Source: Coprococcus sp.
GTDB lineage: Bacteria > Bacillota > Clostridia > Lachnospirales > Lachnospiraceae
Length of the DNA stretch: 17,283 nt
Reading direction: 5' to 3'
Assembly (NCBI GenBank): GCA_016296785.1
Contig: JAEDHX010000036.1
Coordinates: 1 to 17,283 of the forward strand
The notes under the pieces were generated by a model. That model had not been told where the DNA came from and ran no database searches. It saw only the letters and a program-made list of their open reading frames with translations. This document shows, in pieces, positions 7,083-15,208 of this stretch. Made by a program: the position numbers and the translations under genes. Positions within the stretch are counted from its first letter, which is position 1. Each line of letters begins with the position of its first letter.

Positions 7083-8339
7083 ATGAAGAAAAGAAAATTA
7101 ATATCATTATTAACAGTTGCAGCTCTTTCAGTTTCACTTGTGGGTTGCGGCGGTTCAGGAAGCTCAGGAAGTGGAGTAAAGAATAGCGATAAGCCACTTG
7201 TATGGTTCAATCGTCAGCCATCAAACAGCTCAACAGGAGAACTTGATATGGCAGCACTTAAGTATAACAAGGATACATATTATGTAGGATTTGATGCTAA
7301 TCAGGGTGCTGAGCTTCAGGGACAGATGGTTCTTGACTACATCAAGGCAAATGCAGCAACAATCGATCGTAACGGTGATGGAGTCATCGGATATGTACTT
7401 GCAATCGGTGATATCGGACACAATGATTCAATCGCACGTACAAGAGGTGTTCGTTCAGCACTTGGCACAGGAGTTGATGCAAACGGAGCAGTTGATTCAA
7501 CACCAGCCGGAACAAACGTAGATGGTAAGGCAACAGTAGTACAGGATGCTAAGCTTGATATTGATGGCAAGACATATACGATCAGAGAGCTTGCATCACA
7601 GGAGATGAAGAACTCAGCAGGAGCTACATGGGATGCAGCTACAGCTGGTAACGCAATTGGAACATGGTCATCATCATTTGGCGACCAGATTGATGTTGTA
7701 GTATCTAACAACGATGGTATGGGAATGTCAATGTTCAATGCATGGGCTAAAGATAACAAGGTTGCAGCATTTGGTTATGACGCAAATAGTGATGCTGTTG
7801 CAGCTATAGCAGAAGGCTACGGTGGAACAATTTCACAGCATGCAGACGTTCAGGCATACCTTACACTTAGAGTATTACGTAACGCACTTGATGGCGTAGA
7901 TGTAAATACAGGTATCGGTGTAGCAGATGAAGCGGGTAATGTATTAGAAGAGGGTGTTGACTACAGATATAGCGAAGAAGAGAGATCATACTACGCATTA
8001 AATATCGCAATTACAGCTGAAAACTATCAGGATTTCATGGATTCAACAAAGCCTTACAGCAAGGTAGCAAATCAGCTTGATTCATCAAAGTGTCCTACAA
8101 AGAAGATTTGGCTTGATATTTACAATGCTTCGGATAACTTCCTCAGCTCAACATACCAGCCGCTTCTTGAGAATTATGATGATCTTCTTAACCTCAAGGT
8201 TGATTATATAGGTGGTGACGGTCAGACAGAGTCAAACATCACAAACAGACTTGGTAACCCAGATGAATATGACGCATTTGCTATTAACATGGTTAAGACA
8301 GACAATGCTGCATCATATACATCAATTCTTGAACAGTAA
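7083..8339 (+). CDS. mglB: Galactose/glucose-binding lipoprotein, circularly permuted MglB
   Basis: Extracellular sugar-binding lipoprotein of the importer encoded downstream, 418 aa (E. coli MglB precursor about 330). A lipoprotein signal ends in LVGC (Cys22), followed by a Gly/Ser linker. The order of the fold is changed. Residues 37-322 match the usual MglB from its fourth strand (PLVWFNRQPS) to its end. Residues 340-418 match the usual first quarter (KIWLDIYNASDNF ... YDAFAINMVKTDNAASYTSILE). A linker at 323-339 joins the old C- and N-termini. E. coli sugar-contact residues map to D351, F353, N43, H113, D115, R119, W183, N210 and D233; only N256 differs (Q252). The calcium loop is DRNGDGVIG at 95-103. 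Extra residues lie at about 131-180. Codons such as AAC and ATC are more frequent here than in neighbouring genes, as in strongly expressed genes. Family and role are secure; the permutation rests on manual alignment. Confidence 0.92.
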   Translation: MKKRKLISLLTVAALSVSLVGCGGSGSSGSGVKNSDKPLVWFNRQPSNSSTGELDMAALKYNKDTYYVGFDANQGAELQGQMVLDYIKANAATIDRNGDGVIGYVLAIGDIGHNDSIARTRGVRSALGTGVDANGAVDSTPAGTNVDGKATVVQDAKLDIDGKTYTIRELASQEMKNSAGATWDAATAGNAIGTWSSSFGDQIDVVVSNNDGMGMSMFNAWAKDNKVAAFGYDANSDAVAAIAEGYGGTISQHADVQAYLTLRVLRNALDGVDVNTGIGVADEAGNVLEEGVDYRYSEEERSYYALNIAITAENYQDFMDSTKPYSKVANQLDSSKCPTKKIWLDIYNASDNFLSSTYQPLLENYDDLLNLKVDYIGGDGQTESNITNRLGNPDEYDAFAINMVKTDNAASYTSILEQ

Positions 8340-8372
8340 TAATTACTCTTCAAATAAGCAACAAAAGTATAT

Positions 8373-8403
8373 AAGGGTGTCAAGACATCTTGATACCCTT
8401 TTT
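8373..8403 (+). terminator. Intra-operon hairpin between mglB and mglA
   Basis: The 12-bp stem AAGGGTGTCAAG (8373-8384) and CTTGATACCCTT (8389-8400), with one G.T pair and the loop ACAT, runs into TTTTT. It has the form of a Rho-independent terminator but lies inside the mgl operon, with no clear new promoter before mglA. It most likely allows partial read-through and stabilises the mglB message, giving more binding protein than transporter core. Confidence 0.8.
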
Positions 8404-8425
8404 CTAAAAATAAAGGAGTAGAAAG

Positions 8426-9934
8426 ATGGCAGAAGGTAAGAATGATATCATCTTATCGATTCATGGCATGAGTAAATCCTTCGGCAGGAACAGGGTTCTT
8501 AACCGCATCAATCTGGATGTGAAAAGAGGCTCTATTATGGGTCTGATGGGTGAAAATGGTGCTGGTAAATCGACAATGATGAAGTGCCTTTTCGGAACAT
8601 ACCAAAGAGATGAAGGCACTATTATATTAGATGGTAAAGAAGTTAATTTTTCAGGACCTAAGGATGCACTTGAAAATGGTGTTGCCATGGTTCATCAGGA
8701 ACTGAACCAGTGTCTTGAAAGAAGTGTTATTGATAATCTTTTCCTTGGTCGTTATCCTAAGAATTCTTTAGGTATTATCGATGAGGGAAGAATGAAAAAA
8801 GAAGCATCTGACTTATTTAGAAAGCTTGGAATAACAGTAAATCTAACAAAACCAATGAAGAAAATGTCTGTTTCAGAGCGCCAGATGTGTGAGATAGCAA
8901 AAGCGATTTCCTATAATTCTAAGGTTATAGTATTGGATGAGCCAACATCCTCATTAACAGCACCAGAGGTTGCGAAGCTGTTTAAGATGATGAGACAGCT
9001 TAGAGACCAGGGAATTTCACTTATATATATATCTCATAAGATGGATGAGATTTTTGAGATATGCGACCAAATATCTGTTCTTCGTGATGGTAGCCTTGTA
9101 ATGACAAAGGACAGCAAGGATACAGATATGAATGAACTTATTTCAGCTATGGTTGGTCGTTCTCTTGATAACAGATTTCCTCCTGTAGATAATACGCCGG
9201 GAGAAACTGTATTGTTAGTTGAGCATCTTTCAACAAAGTATGCACCAACTTTGCAGGACATAACCTTTGATGTGAAGAAAGGTGAGATATTCGGACTTTA
9301 TGGACTAGTTGGAGCAGGAAGAACAGAGCTGCTTGAAACGATTTTTGGTATCCGTACAAGAGCTGCAGGACGTGTATATTATAATGGGCGTCTAATGAAT
9401 TTTAGTTCTCCAAAGGATGCCATGGATCATGGTTTTGCTCTTATTACAGAGGAACGTAAAGCAAATGGTCTTTTCTTAAAGGGAGATATTACTTTTAATA
9501 CAACAATTGCTAATATGAAGCATTATAAATCAGGAATTGCTCTTTCGCATGATGAGATGGTTCGTGCAACGGCTGAAGAAATCCGAATCATGCATACAAA
9601 GTGTATGGGCCCTGATGATATGATTTCAAACCTATCAGGTGGTAATCAGCAGAAAGTAATATTTGGTAAATGGTTAGAGCGTTCACCTAATGTATTTATG
9701 ATGGATGATCCGACAAGAGGTATCGATGTAGGTGCCAAGTACGAAATTTATGAATTGATTATTCAGATGGCTAAACAGGGTAAGACAATAATTGTTGTAT
9801 CTTCTGAGATGCCTGAAATACTTGGAATTACAAATCGTATCGGTGTTATGTCAAATGGACATTTGTCAGGAATAGTAAATACAAAGGAAACTAATCAGGA
9901 AGAGTTGTTAAGACTCAGTGCAAAATATCTGTAA
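8426..9934 (+). CDS. mglA: Galactose/methyl-galactoside import ATP-binding protein
   Basis: Cytoplasmic ATPase energising sugar uptake with MglC and MglB. At 502 aa with two fused ATPase domains it has the standard length for MglA/RbsA/XylG. Domain 1 has Walker A GENGAGKST (42-50), a degenerate signature MSVSERQM (about 146-153) and Walker B VIVLDEPTSS (about 168-177). Domain 2 has a degenerate Walker A VGAGRTE (Arg in place of Lys, about 294-300), a canonical signature LSGGNQQK (about 403-410) and FMMDDPTRGIDVGAK, in which the catalytic Glu is Asp. The two composite sites are therefore unequal, as usual in this family: one active, one degenerate. A GGAG ribosome site sits 10 nt before ATG 8426. 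The stop codon is 16 bp before mglC. Confidence 0.95.
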   Translation: MAEGKNDIILSIHGMSKSFGRNRVLNRINLDVKRGSIMGLMGENGAGKSTMMKCLFGTYQRDEGTIILDGKEVNFSGPKDALENGVAMVHQELNQCLERSVIDNLFLGRYPKNSLGIIDEGRMKKEASDLFRKLGITVNLTKPMKKMSVSERQMCEIAKAISYNSKVIVLDEPTSSLTAPEVAKLFKMMRQLRDQGISLIYISHKMDEIFEICDQISVLRDGSLVMTKDSKDTDMNELISAMVGRSLDNRFPPVDNTPGETVLLVEHLSTKYAPTLQDITFDVKKGEIFGLYGLVGAGRTELLETIFGIRTRAAGRVYYNGRLMNFSSPKDAMDHGFALITEERKANGLFLKGDITFNTTIANMKHYKSGIALSHDEMVRATAEEIRIMHTKCMGPDDMISNLSGGNQQKVIFGKWLERSPNVFMMDDPTRGIDVGAKYEIYELIIQMAKQGKTIIVVSSEMPEILGITNRIGVMSNGHLSGIVNTKETNQEELLRLSAKYL

Positions 9935-9950
9935 AGGAGGAGTAATTGAT

Positions 9951-11603
9951 ATGGCAGTAGATAATAGAATTCTTTCGGCTGATGAGGAAGCTAAATTAAT
10001 TAAGCCGATTGATGAATATATAGGAAAAATTCAGAAGCAGATAGATGAGCTTCGTGAAGATGGTACTGACAAAGTACAGCATTATAAAACACATATTGCT
10101 CTCGCAAAGGAAGATAAGAATTATACTAAAGAAGAGAGAGCAGATGTCATAGCTAAGGATAAGGTAGCACTTGAAAAGGCAAAGGCAGTAGAAGCTAAGA
10201 ATAAGGATAGCATAAATAAGCTTATTGCACAGGCTGAGGAGTATCTTTCTGAGCATTATGACAGCGAGTATTATCAGAAGGTTGTTGCAAGCTGCGAGGC
10301 TGAGAAAGCAGTTGAGAACGCAGAGTATGAGAAGACTTTGGCTAAGCTTAAAACAGAGCATGAAGAAATCCTTTCAAAACTTTCTGATAAGAATGAAATT
10401 AAAGATGAAAAATATGTTTACAAAAACAGAATATTTGATGCTCAGATGACACATGAATCTAAGCTTCAGGAGATTAAGGACAGAAAGCATGAAGCATATG
10501 CACATAAATATCATCTTATTGATATGCTTCGTATGTCAAAATTCACTTTCTTCCAGAAAAAAGCACAGAATTTTGAAAACTATAAATATACATTCAATAC
10601 ATCACAGTTCTTATATAAGAATGGTCTGTATATTGTAATTATATTAATATTCATAGCGTTATGTATTATTACACCTATTGTTAAGAATACACAGCTTTTG
10701 ACACTTGCAAACGTACTTAATATTCTTCAGCAGGCATCACCAAGAATGTTCCTTGCGTTAGGTGTAGCCGGTTTGATTCTCTTAACAGGTACTGACCTTT
10801 CAGTAGGACGTATGGTAGGTATGGGTATGGTAACTGCTACAATTATCATGCACAATGGTATTAATACAGGTGGTGTATTTGGACACATTTTTGATTTTAC
10901 CGGAATGCCGGTAATAGCACGTGCTCTACTTGCACTTTTAGTTTGTATAATACTAACAACCTTATTTGCTACAATAGCAGGTTTCTTCATGGCTAAGTTT
11001 AAGATGCATCCGTTCATTTCTACAATGGCAAACATGCTTATTATATTTGGTCTTGTAACATATGCTACTAAGGGTGTTTCATTTGGTGCAATTGATTCTT
11101 CAATTCCTAATATGTTTATTCCGAGAATTGGTAAGTTCCCAACAATTATTCTTTGGGCAGTTGTAGCAGTTATAGTTGTATGGTTCATTTGGAATAAAAC
11201 AACATTTGGTAAGAATTTATATGCAGTTGGTGGAAATCCGGAAGCAGCTGCAGTTTCAGGTATATCGGTATTTAAAGTTACACTTAGTGCTTTCATCCTT
11301 GCAGGTATCTTATATGGATTTGGTTCATGGCTTGAGTGTAACAGAATGGTAGGTTCAGGTAGTGCTGCTTATGGTCAGGGCTGGGATATGGATGCCATTG
11401 CTGCTTGCGTAGTTGGTGGCGTTTCATTCACAGGTGGTATTGGTAAGATTTCAGGAGTTGTAACAGGTGTACTTATCTTTACATCACTTACATACTCACT
11501 TACAATACTTGGTATTGATACAAACCTTCAGTTTATTTTCGAAGGTATCATTATCCTTGCAGCAGTAACACTTGACTGTCTCAAATATGTACAGAAGAAA
11601 TAA
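9951..11603 (+). CDS. mglC: Galactose/methyl-galactoside ABC transporter permease with long N-terminal coiled-coil extension
   Basis: Membrane channel subunit of the importer. I chose ATG 9951 (550 aa) over ATG 9918 because AAGGAGG at 9934-9940 lies 10 nt before 9951, while the longer start would sit inside mglA. Residues from about 225 to the end match MglC/RbsC permeases, with several hydrophobic helices, LALGVAGLILLTGTDLSVGR (269-288), the cytoplasmic loop GKNLYAVGGNPEAAAVSG and AIAACVVGGVSFTGGIGKISGVVTG. Typical permeases of this family are about 330 aa. The first about 205 residues here are an extra hydrophilic region rich in Lys, Glu and Ala with long helical, coiled-coil-like stretches (about 15-38, 60-150 and 165-190). 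By the family's topology it should face the cytoplasm, beside MglA. Its function is unknown. Confidence 0.93.
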   Translation: MAVDNRILSADEEAKLIKPIDEYIGKIQKQIDELREDGTDKVQHYKTHIALAKEDKNYTKEERADVIAKDKVALEKAKAVEAKNKDSINKLIAQAEEYLSEHYDSEYYQKVVASCEAEKAVENAEYEKTLAKLKTEHEEILSKLSDKNEIKDEKYVYKNRIFDAQMTHESKLQEIKDRKHEAYAHKYHLIDMLRMSKFTFFQKKAQNFENYKYTFNTSQFLYKNGLYIVIILIFIALCIITPIVKNTQLLTLANVLNILQQASPRMFLALGVAGLILLTGTDLSVGRMVGMGMVTATIIMHNGINTGGVFGHIFDFTGMPVIARALLALLVCIILTTLFATIAGFFMAKFKMHPFISTMANMLIIFGLVTYATKGVSFGAIDSSIPNMFIPRIGKFPTIILWAVVAVIVVWFIWNKTTFGKNLYAVGGNPEAAAVSGISVFKVTLSAFILAGILYGFGSWLECNRMVGSGSAAYGQGWDMDAIAACVVGGVSFTGGIGKISGVVTGVLIFTSLTYSLTILGIDTNLQFIFEGIIILAAVTLDCLKYVQKK

Positions 11604-11642
11604 TTACCAAAATTCTCATAAAAAGTCCTTTTTTAAATGTGG

Positions 11643-11670
11643 GGGAGAACTTCTCGGTTCTCCCTTTTTT
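11643..11670 (+). terminator. Rho-independent terminator after mglC
   Basis: The 8-bp G/C-rich stem GGGAGAAC (11643-11650) and GTTCTCCC (11657-11664), with the loop TTCTCG, is followed by six T residues (11665-11670). It separates the mgl importer operon from the downstream regulatory genes. Confidence 0.9.
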
Positions 11671-11674
11671 CATA

Positions 11675-11703
11675 TTCAAAAAGTGTTATTAATTTGTTAT
11701 AAT
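11675..11703 (+). promoter_or_regulatory. Promoter of the response regulator/kinase operon
   Basis: TATAAT at 11698-11703 is a perfect -10. The hexamer TTCAAA at 11675-11680 (four of six matches to TTGACA) is a -35 with 17-bp spacing. It starts just after the mglC terminator and gives a short leader before the regulator gene. The match to a vegetative sigma promoter is good, so this operon is probably expressed constitutively at some level. Confidence 0.7.
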
Positions 11704-11717
11704 ATATAAATCAGGGG

Positions 11718-13331
11718 GTGATTAAAACGGATAAATATAAAGTTCTTTTGGTTGATGATGAGGCTGAGGTAATTGATGTAATAAAATCACGAATTAATTG
11801 GGAAGAGCTTGGATATGAGGTTATTGGTTCGGCTCAAAATGGAGTAAGGGCATTTGAGCTTGCAGAAAGTTTTTTGCCTGACGTTGTAATTACAGATATA
11901 AAAATGCCTTATATGGATGGATTGGAATTGTCTAAGAAGCTCAAGGACGAGTATCCAAATATTCGTATAATTATATTTACCGGTTTTGATGAGTTTGAAT
12001 ATGCTAAAGAGGCTATTCATTTAGAGATAGAAGAGTATATGCTTAAGCCGGTTAATAAGGAGGAGCTTTCTAAGCTGCTTATAGAATTAAAGCATAATTT
12101 AGATCAGGAAAAGGCTGAGAAGCTGAATGTTCAAAAACTTGAGAAATACTATATGGAATCACTTCCACTTTTGCAGATTAATTTCTTTGTTTCATTAATT
12201 GAAGGGCGCATAAGACAGGCTGATTTGAGCAGATATATGTCAGATTACAGAATAAACCTAAATAGTACGTATTATTGCAGTGTTGTTTTGCATACTTCTG
12301 AGAATAGTTCGTCAGAGAATATGAGTCCACTGCTTCTTGCCATGTCTGTGCAACGTGAGGCGGTGGAAAGAATACAGAGCGAATGGAAGGGAGAATGCTT
12401 TACATATCTTGGTAATACGGTATTTATTATTGAGCTTGACTCAGAGGAGGCAATAATAAAGCTTACTGATGATTGTGATAAGTTCTGCAGATGGGCTGAC
12501 AGGGCTTTGAGTGCTGTAGTTACTGCCGGAATTGGAAGACCGTGCGACAACCTTATTAATGTCAACAGTTCTTATGATGGAGCGCGTGAAGCAGTTTCCC
12601 ATAGAGTAATATATGGAACAGGACGTGCTATTTATATTGGGGAAATATCACCTAAGGAGCATGAATTTACAAATGCGACGGATAATGCTGAAATACATGA
12701 TTTATTTAAGGCAATCAGTATTGGTGTTGATGAGGCAATCAGTAAGGCTGTAAATAGCGAAATGCAATATATTAAGAATAAAGCTTGTACATTAAATCAG
12801 CATAATCTTATTACAATGGAGATGGTTGGTGCTTTTTACCGTTTTTGTTCAAATAACTCAATTGATTTTAATGAGTTCTGTGATAATCTAAAGGACCCTT
12901 ATAGGGATGTTCCTCAAATGGATATAAACAGATTATCGGATTGGGTACTTGAAGTATCGCTTAAGATAAGTCGTAGTCTAAAAAGTGTAAGAAACAAATC
13001 AAACAGAAACCTGATAATTGAGGCACAGAATATTGTGAGAAATAGATACCAGGACCCTGAACTATCGCTTGATTATGTATGTTCAGCATTAAATGTATCC
13101 AACTCTTATTTCTCCTCGATATTCAAGAAGGAGGTTGGCAAGTCGTTTGTTACATATCTTACTGATTATAGGATGGAGAAGGCAATCCATCTGATAGTTG
13201 AGACAAATGAGAAAAGCTACGAGATAGCAGAACATGTAGGTTATTTGGATGCAAACTATTTTAGCTATGTATTCAAGAAAAGTGTGGGTATGTCACCTTC
13301 AAAATACAGAACTTTAAATCAGGCAAAATAA
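11718..13331 (+). CDS. Response regulator, YesN type (receiver + AraC-type DNA-binding domain)
   Basis: Cytoplasmic transcription regulator, 537 aa, a normal YesN length. The receiver domain (about 7-125) has acidic pocket D13, D14, phosphoacceptor D60 in VVITDIKMP, T88 and K110 in MLKPV. A middle region (about 130-430) has no motif I can name. The C-terminal about 100 residues hold a two-helix-turn-helix AraC domain, with LSLDYVCSALNVSNSYFSSIFKKEVG and IAEHVGYLDANYFSYVFKKSVGMSPSKYR. The start is odd: the only conventional codon is GTG 11718, which overlaps the strong ribosome site AGGGGGTGAT (11713-11722). An ACG at 11727 sits at ideal spacing and would give TDKYKVLLVDDE. The gene is followed after 26 bp by its kinase. 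The probable target is the mglB promoter. Confidence 0.92.
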   Translation: MIKTDKYKVLLVDDEAEVIDVIKSRINWEELGYEVIGSAQNGVRAFELAESFLPDVVITDIKMPYMDGLELSKKLKDEYPNIRIIIFTGFDEFEYAKEAIHLEIEEYMLKPVNKEELSKLLIELKHNLDQEKAEKLNVQKLEKYYMESLPLLQINFFVSLIEGRIRQADLSRYMSDYRINLNSTYYCSVVLHTSENSSSENMSPLLLAMSVQREAVERIQSEWKGECFTYLGNTVFIIELDSEEAIIKLTDDCDKFCRWADRALSAVVTAGIGRPCDNLINVNSSYDGAREAVSHRVIYGTGRAIYIGEISPKEHEFTNATDNAEIHDLFKAISIGVDEAISKAVNSEMQYIKNKACTLNQHNLITMEMVGAFYRFCSNNSIDFNEFCDNLKDPYRDVPQMDINRLSDWVLEVSLKISRSLKSVRNKSNRNLIIEAQNIVRNRYQDPELSLDYVCSALNVSNSYFSSIFKKEVGKSFVTYLTDYRMEKAIHLIVETNEKSYEIAEHVGYLDANYFSYVFKKSVGMSPSKYRTLNQAK

Positions 13332-13357
13332 AAAGTCGAGGATTACTATACAAATAT

Positions 13358-15208
13358 ATGAAGAAGAGAATAAAGAGCTTTGGTATTCAGTCAATACTTA
13401 TGTCGGCACTTACTGCACTTACTATTATAACTACCACGATAATAGTGGCATTGATTTATATAAGATATGATGATGATCTTAAAAAGAATACAATAAAAAA
13501 TATGGAGAGCCTTATAAATAGTTCGGTAGAAAGCTTTGAAGATTATCTGCTTAATATGAGGCGTATATCTGATGCAATAAATTACAATATTATCCAGCAG
13601 TATGATATAAACAGTGTAGAGTTCAGCCAGCAGCTTGACTTGTTATATCAGACAAATAAGGATAGAATACGAAGCATTTCAGTATATGATAATAGTGGCA
13701 GATTATTGGCAGTAGAACCTGCTATGACTTATAAGCAGGATGTTGATATTACAAATCAGGATTGGTTTATAGCTGCAAACAGCCGGATAGAGAATATGCA
13801 TTTCTCGTCGCCACATATAGAGAATTATTTTGTTAATGATTCAGATAGATACTATTGGGTTATGTCATTAAGCAGATTTGTTAATATTTCTGATGGTGAT
13901 AAACTGCAAAATGGTGTGCTTCTTATTGATATAAATTATAGTAATATTACAGAATCTTTTGATGAAATAAATGAGACTCAAAGTGGGCAGTATTATTACC
14001 TTTGTAAGAATGATGGTGAGGTTATATATCATCCATATGGCTCGCAGATTTTGCGTGGTATCAAAAAGGATGAAAGCATTAATTATGCACTTAAGGAAGA
14101 TGGTACCTATTATAGTGGTGTTAATGGAAAAAAGTCAACAATATTAGTTAAGACAATTTCGTATACGGGATGGAAACTGGTAGGTGTTGTTTCTTTTGAT
14201 GCACATAATATGGATGATGCTAGAATAAAGTATTTTATTTTAACAACATTTTCTTTTTTACTTATGATGATACTTGTTCTTAACAGAATTATTGTAAAAA
14301 GAATATCTAAGCCTATTCTTAAATTGAACGATTCTGTTAAGGAATATGAGGCTGGAGATAAGCCTAATATATATATAGGTGGTTCTTCTGAAATAAGACA
14401 TCTTGGTTATTCAGTTCAAAAATCATATGAACAAATTGATGAACTTATGAGAGAGATTGTCAGACAACAGAATGAACGTAGAAAGAGCGAAATAGCAGCG
14501 CTTCAAAGCCAGATTAATCCTCACTTTTTATACAACACACTTGAGTCTATCACCTGGATGGTAGAAGGTAATAAGAATAAAGAAGCTGTGTTTATGATTT
14601 CAGAGCTTGCGAAACTACTTCGAATAAGCTTATCAAAGGGGCATACCATAATTTCTATTCAAGATGAGCTTCAGCATTGCCGTAGCTATATGAATATCCA
14701 GAAATTCCGCTATAATAAGCGTTTTTCTACAGAGTTTGATATTGATCCGGAGATTAATGATTACGTAATTGTCAAGCTTATCATTCAACCAATACTTGAA
14801 AATGCCATATACTATGGCGTTGGTAATTTGGATGAGGATGATGGTGGTAAGATTTTAGTTACAGGCAGAATAGAACATGGGGACATATATATATCGGTAG
14901 AAGATAACGGAATGGGAATGAGAGAAGAGGATGTTGCCAATATTCTTGTTGAAAACAATAAGGTTCCAAAACATGGCTCCGGAGTTGGACTTATTAATGT
15001 TCATACAAGAATTAAGTTGATGTTTGGAGAAGCGTATGGATTAATTGTTGAAAGCGAACCTGATGAAGGTACTAAGGTAACGGTTCATTTACCAGCAATT
15101 TTGTATGATGAGACTGAAAGGGATAAGCTTGAGAGTATGAGCGAATTAAAAAGAGATAAACTTGGTGAGACGAGTAAACTGATAAGCGAGGAAAGTGCAT
15201 ATGAATAG
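13358..15208 (+). CDS. Sensor histidine kinase, YesM/LytS type
   Basis: Membrane kinase partner of the upstream regulator, 616 aa. A first membrane helix (about 15-36) is followed by an extracytoplasmic domain (about 37-288) with dCache-like wording (IRSISVYDNSGRLLA, TNQDWFIAA, GWKLVGVVS). A second helix (about 291-312) leads to a HAMP segment (about 310-360). The His_kinase domain has LQSQINPHFLYNTLESI with phosphoacceptor H389. The ATPase domain has an N box with N482 (ILENAIYYG), a G1 box DNGMGM from D516 and a G2 box GSGVGLINVHTRI from about 540. A charged tail of about 35 residues ends the protein. The ribosome site is poor: GAGG lies 16 nt before ATG 13358, so expression may depend on the gene upstream. 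The end overlaps the next gene by 8 bp. Confidence 0.93.
   Translation: MKKRIKSFGIQSILMSALTALTIITTTIIVALIYIRYDDDLKKNTIKNMESLINSSVESFEDYLLNMRRISDAINYNIIQQYDINSVEFSQQLDLLYQTNKDRIRSISVYDNSGRLLAVEPAMTYKQDVDITNQDWFIAANSRIENMHFSSPHIENYFVNDSDRYYWVMSLSRFVNISDGDKLQNGVLLIDINYSNITESFDEINETQSGQYYYLCKNDGEVIYHPYGSQILRGIKKDESINYALKEDGTYYSGVNGKKSTILVKTISYTGWKLVGVVSFDAHNMDDARIKYFILTTFSFLLMMILVLNRIIVKRISKPILKLNDSVKEYEAGDKPNIYIGGSSEIRHLGYSVQKSYEQIDELMREIVRQQNERRKSEIAALQSQINPHFLYNTLESITWMVEGNKNKEAVFMISELAKLLRISLSKGHTIISIQDELQHCRSYMNIQKFRYNKRFSTEFDIDPEINDYVIVKLIIQPILENAIYYGVGNLDEDDGGKILVTGRIEHGDIYISVEDNGMGMREEDVANILVENNKVPKHGSGVGLINVHTRIKLMFGEAYGLIVESEPDEGTKVTVHLPAILYDETERDKLESMSELKRDKLGETSKLISEESAYE

Noticed and set aside
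7337..7759. Minus-strand open frame of 140 codons opposite mglB
   Set aside because: It is a shadow of mglB, whose motifs and signal peptide are unambiguous.
7083..8339. mglB read as an N-terminally truncated or frameshifted binding protein, because its first lobe appears to begin in the middle
   Set aside because: It has a good signal peptide, a strong ribosome site and an uninterrupted frame, and the missing first quarter is found at its C-terminus. Permutation explains all of this.
9918..9950. Longer start for mglC at ATG 9918
   Set aside because: It lies inside mglA, with no ribosome site at the right distance, whereas AAGGAGG is placed correctly for ATG 9951.
10727..11296. Long minus-strand open frame opposite mglC (189 codons), and similar ones opposite iorA and mglB
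   Set aside because: They mirror conserved coding frames, have no convincing ribosome sites and encode low-complexity, family-less proteins.
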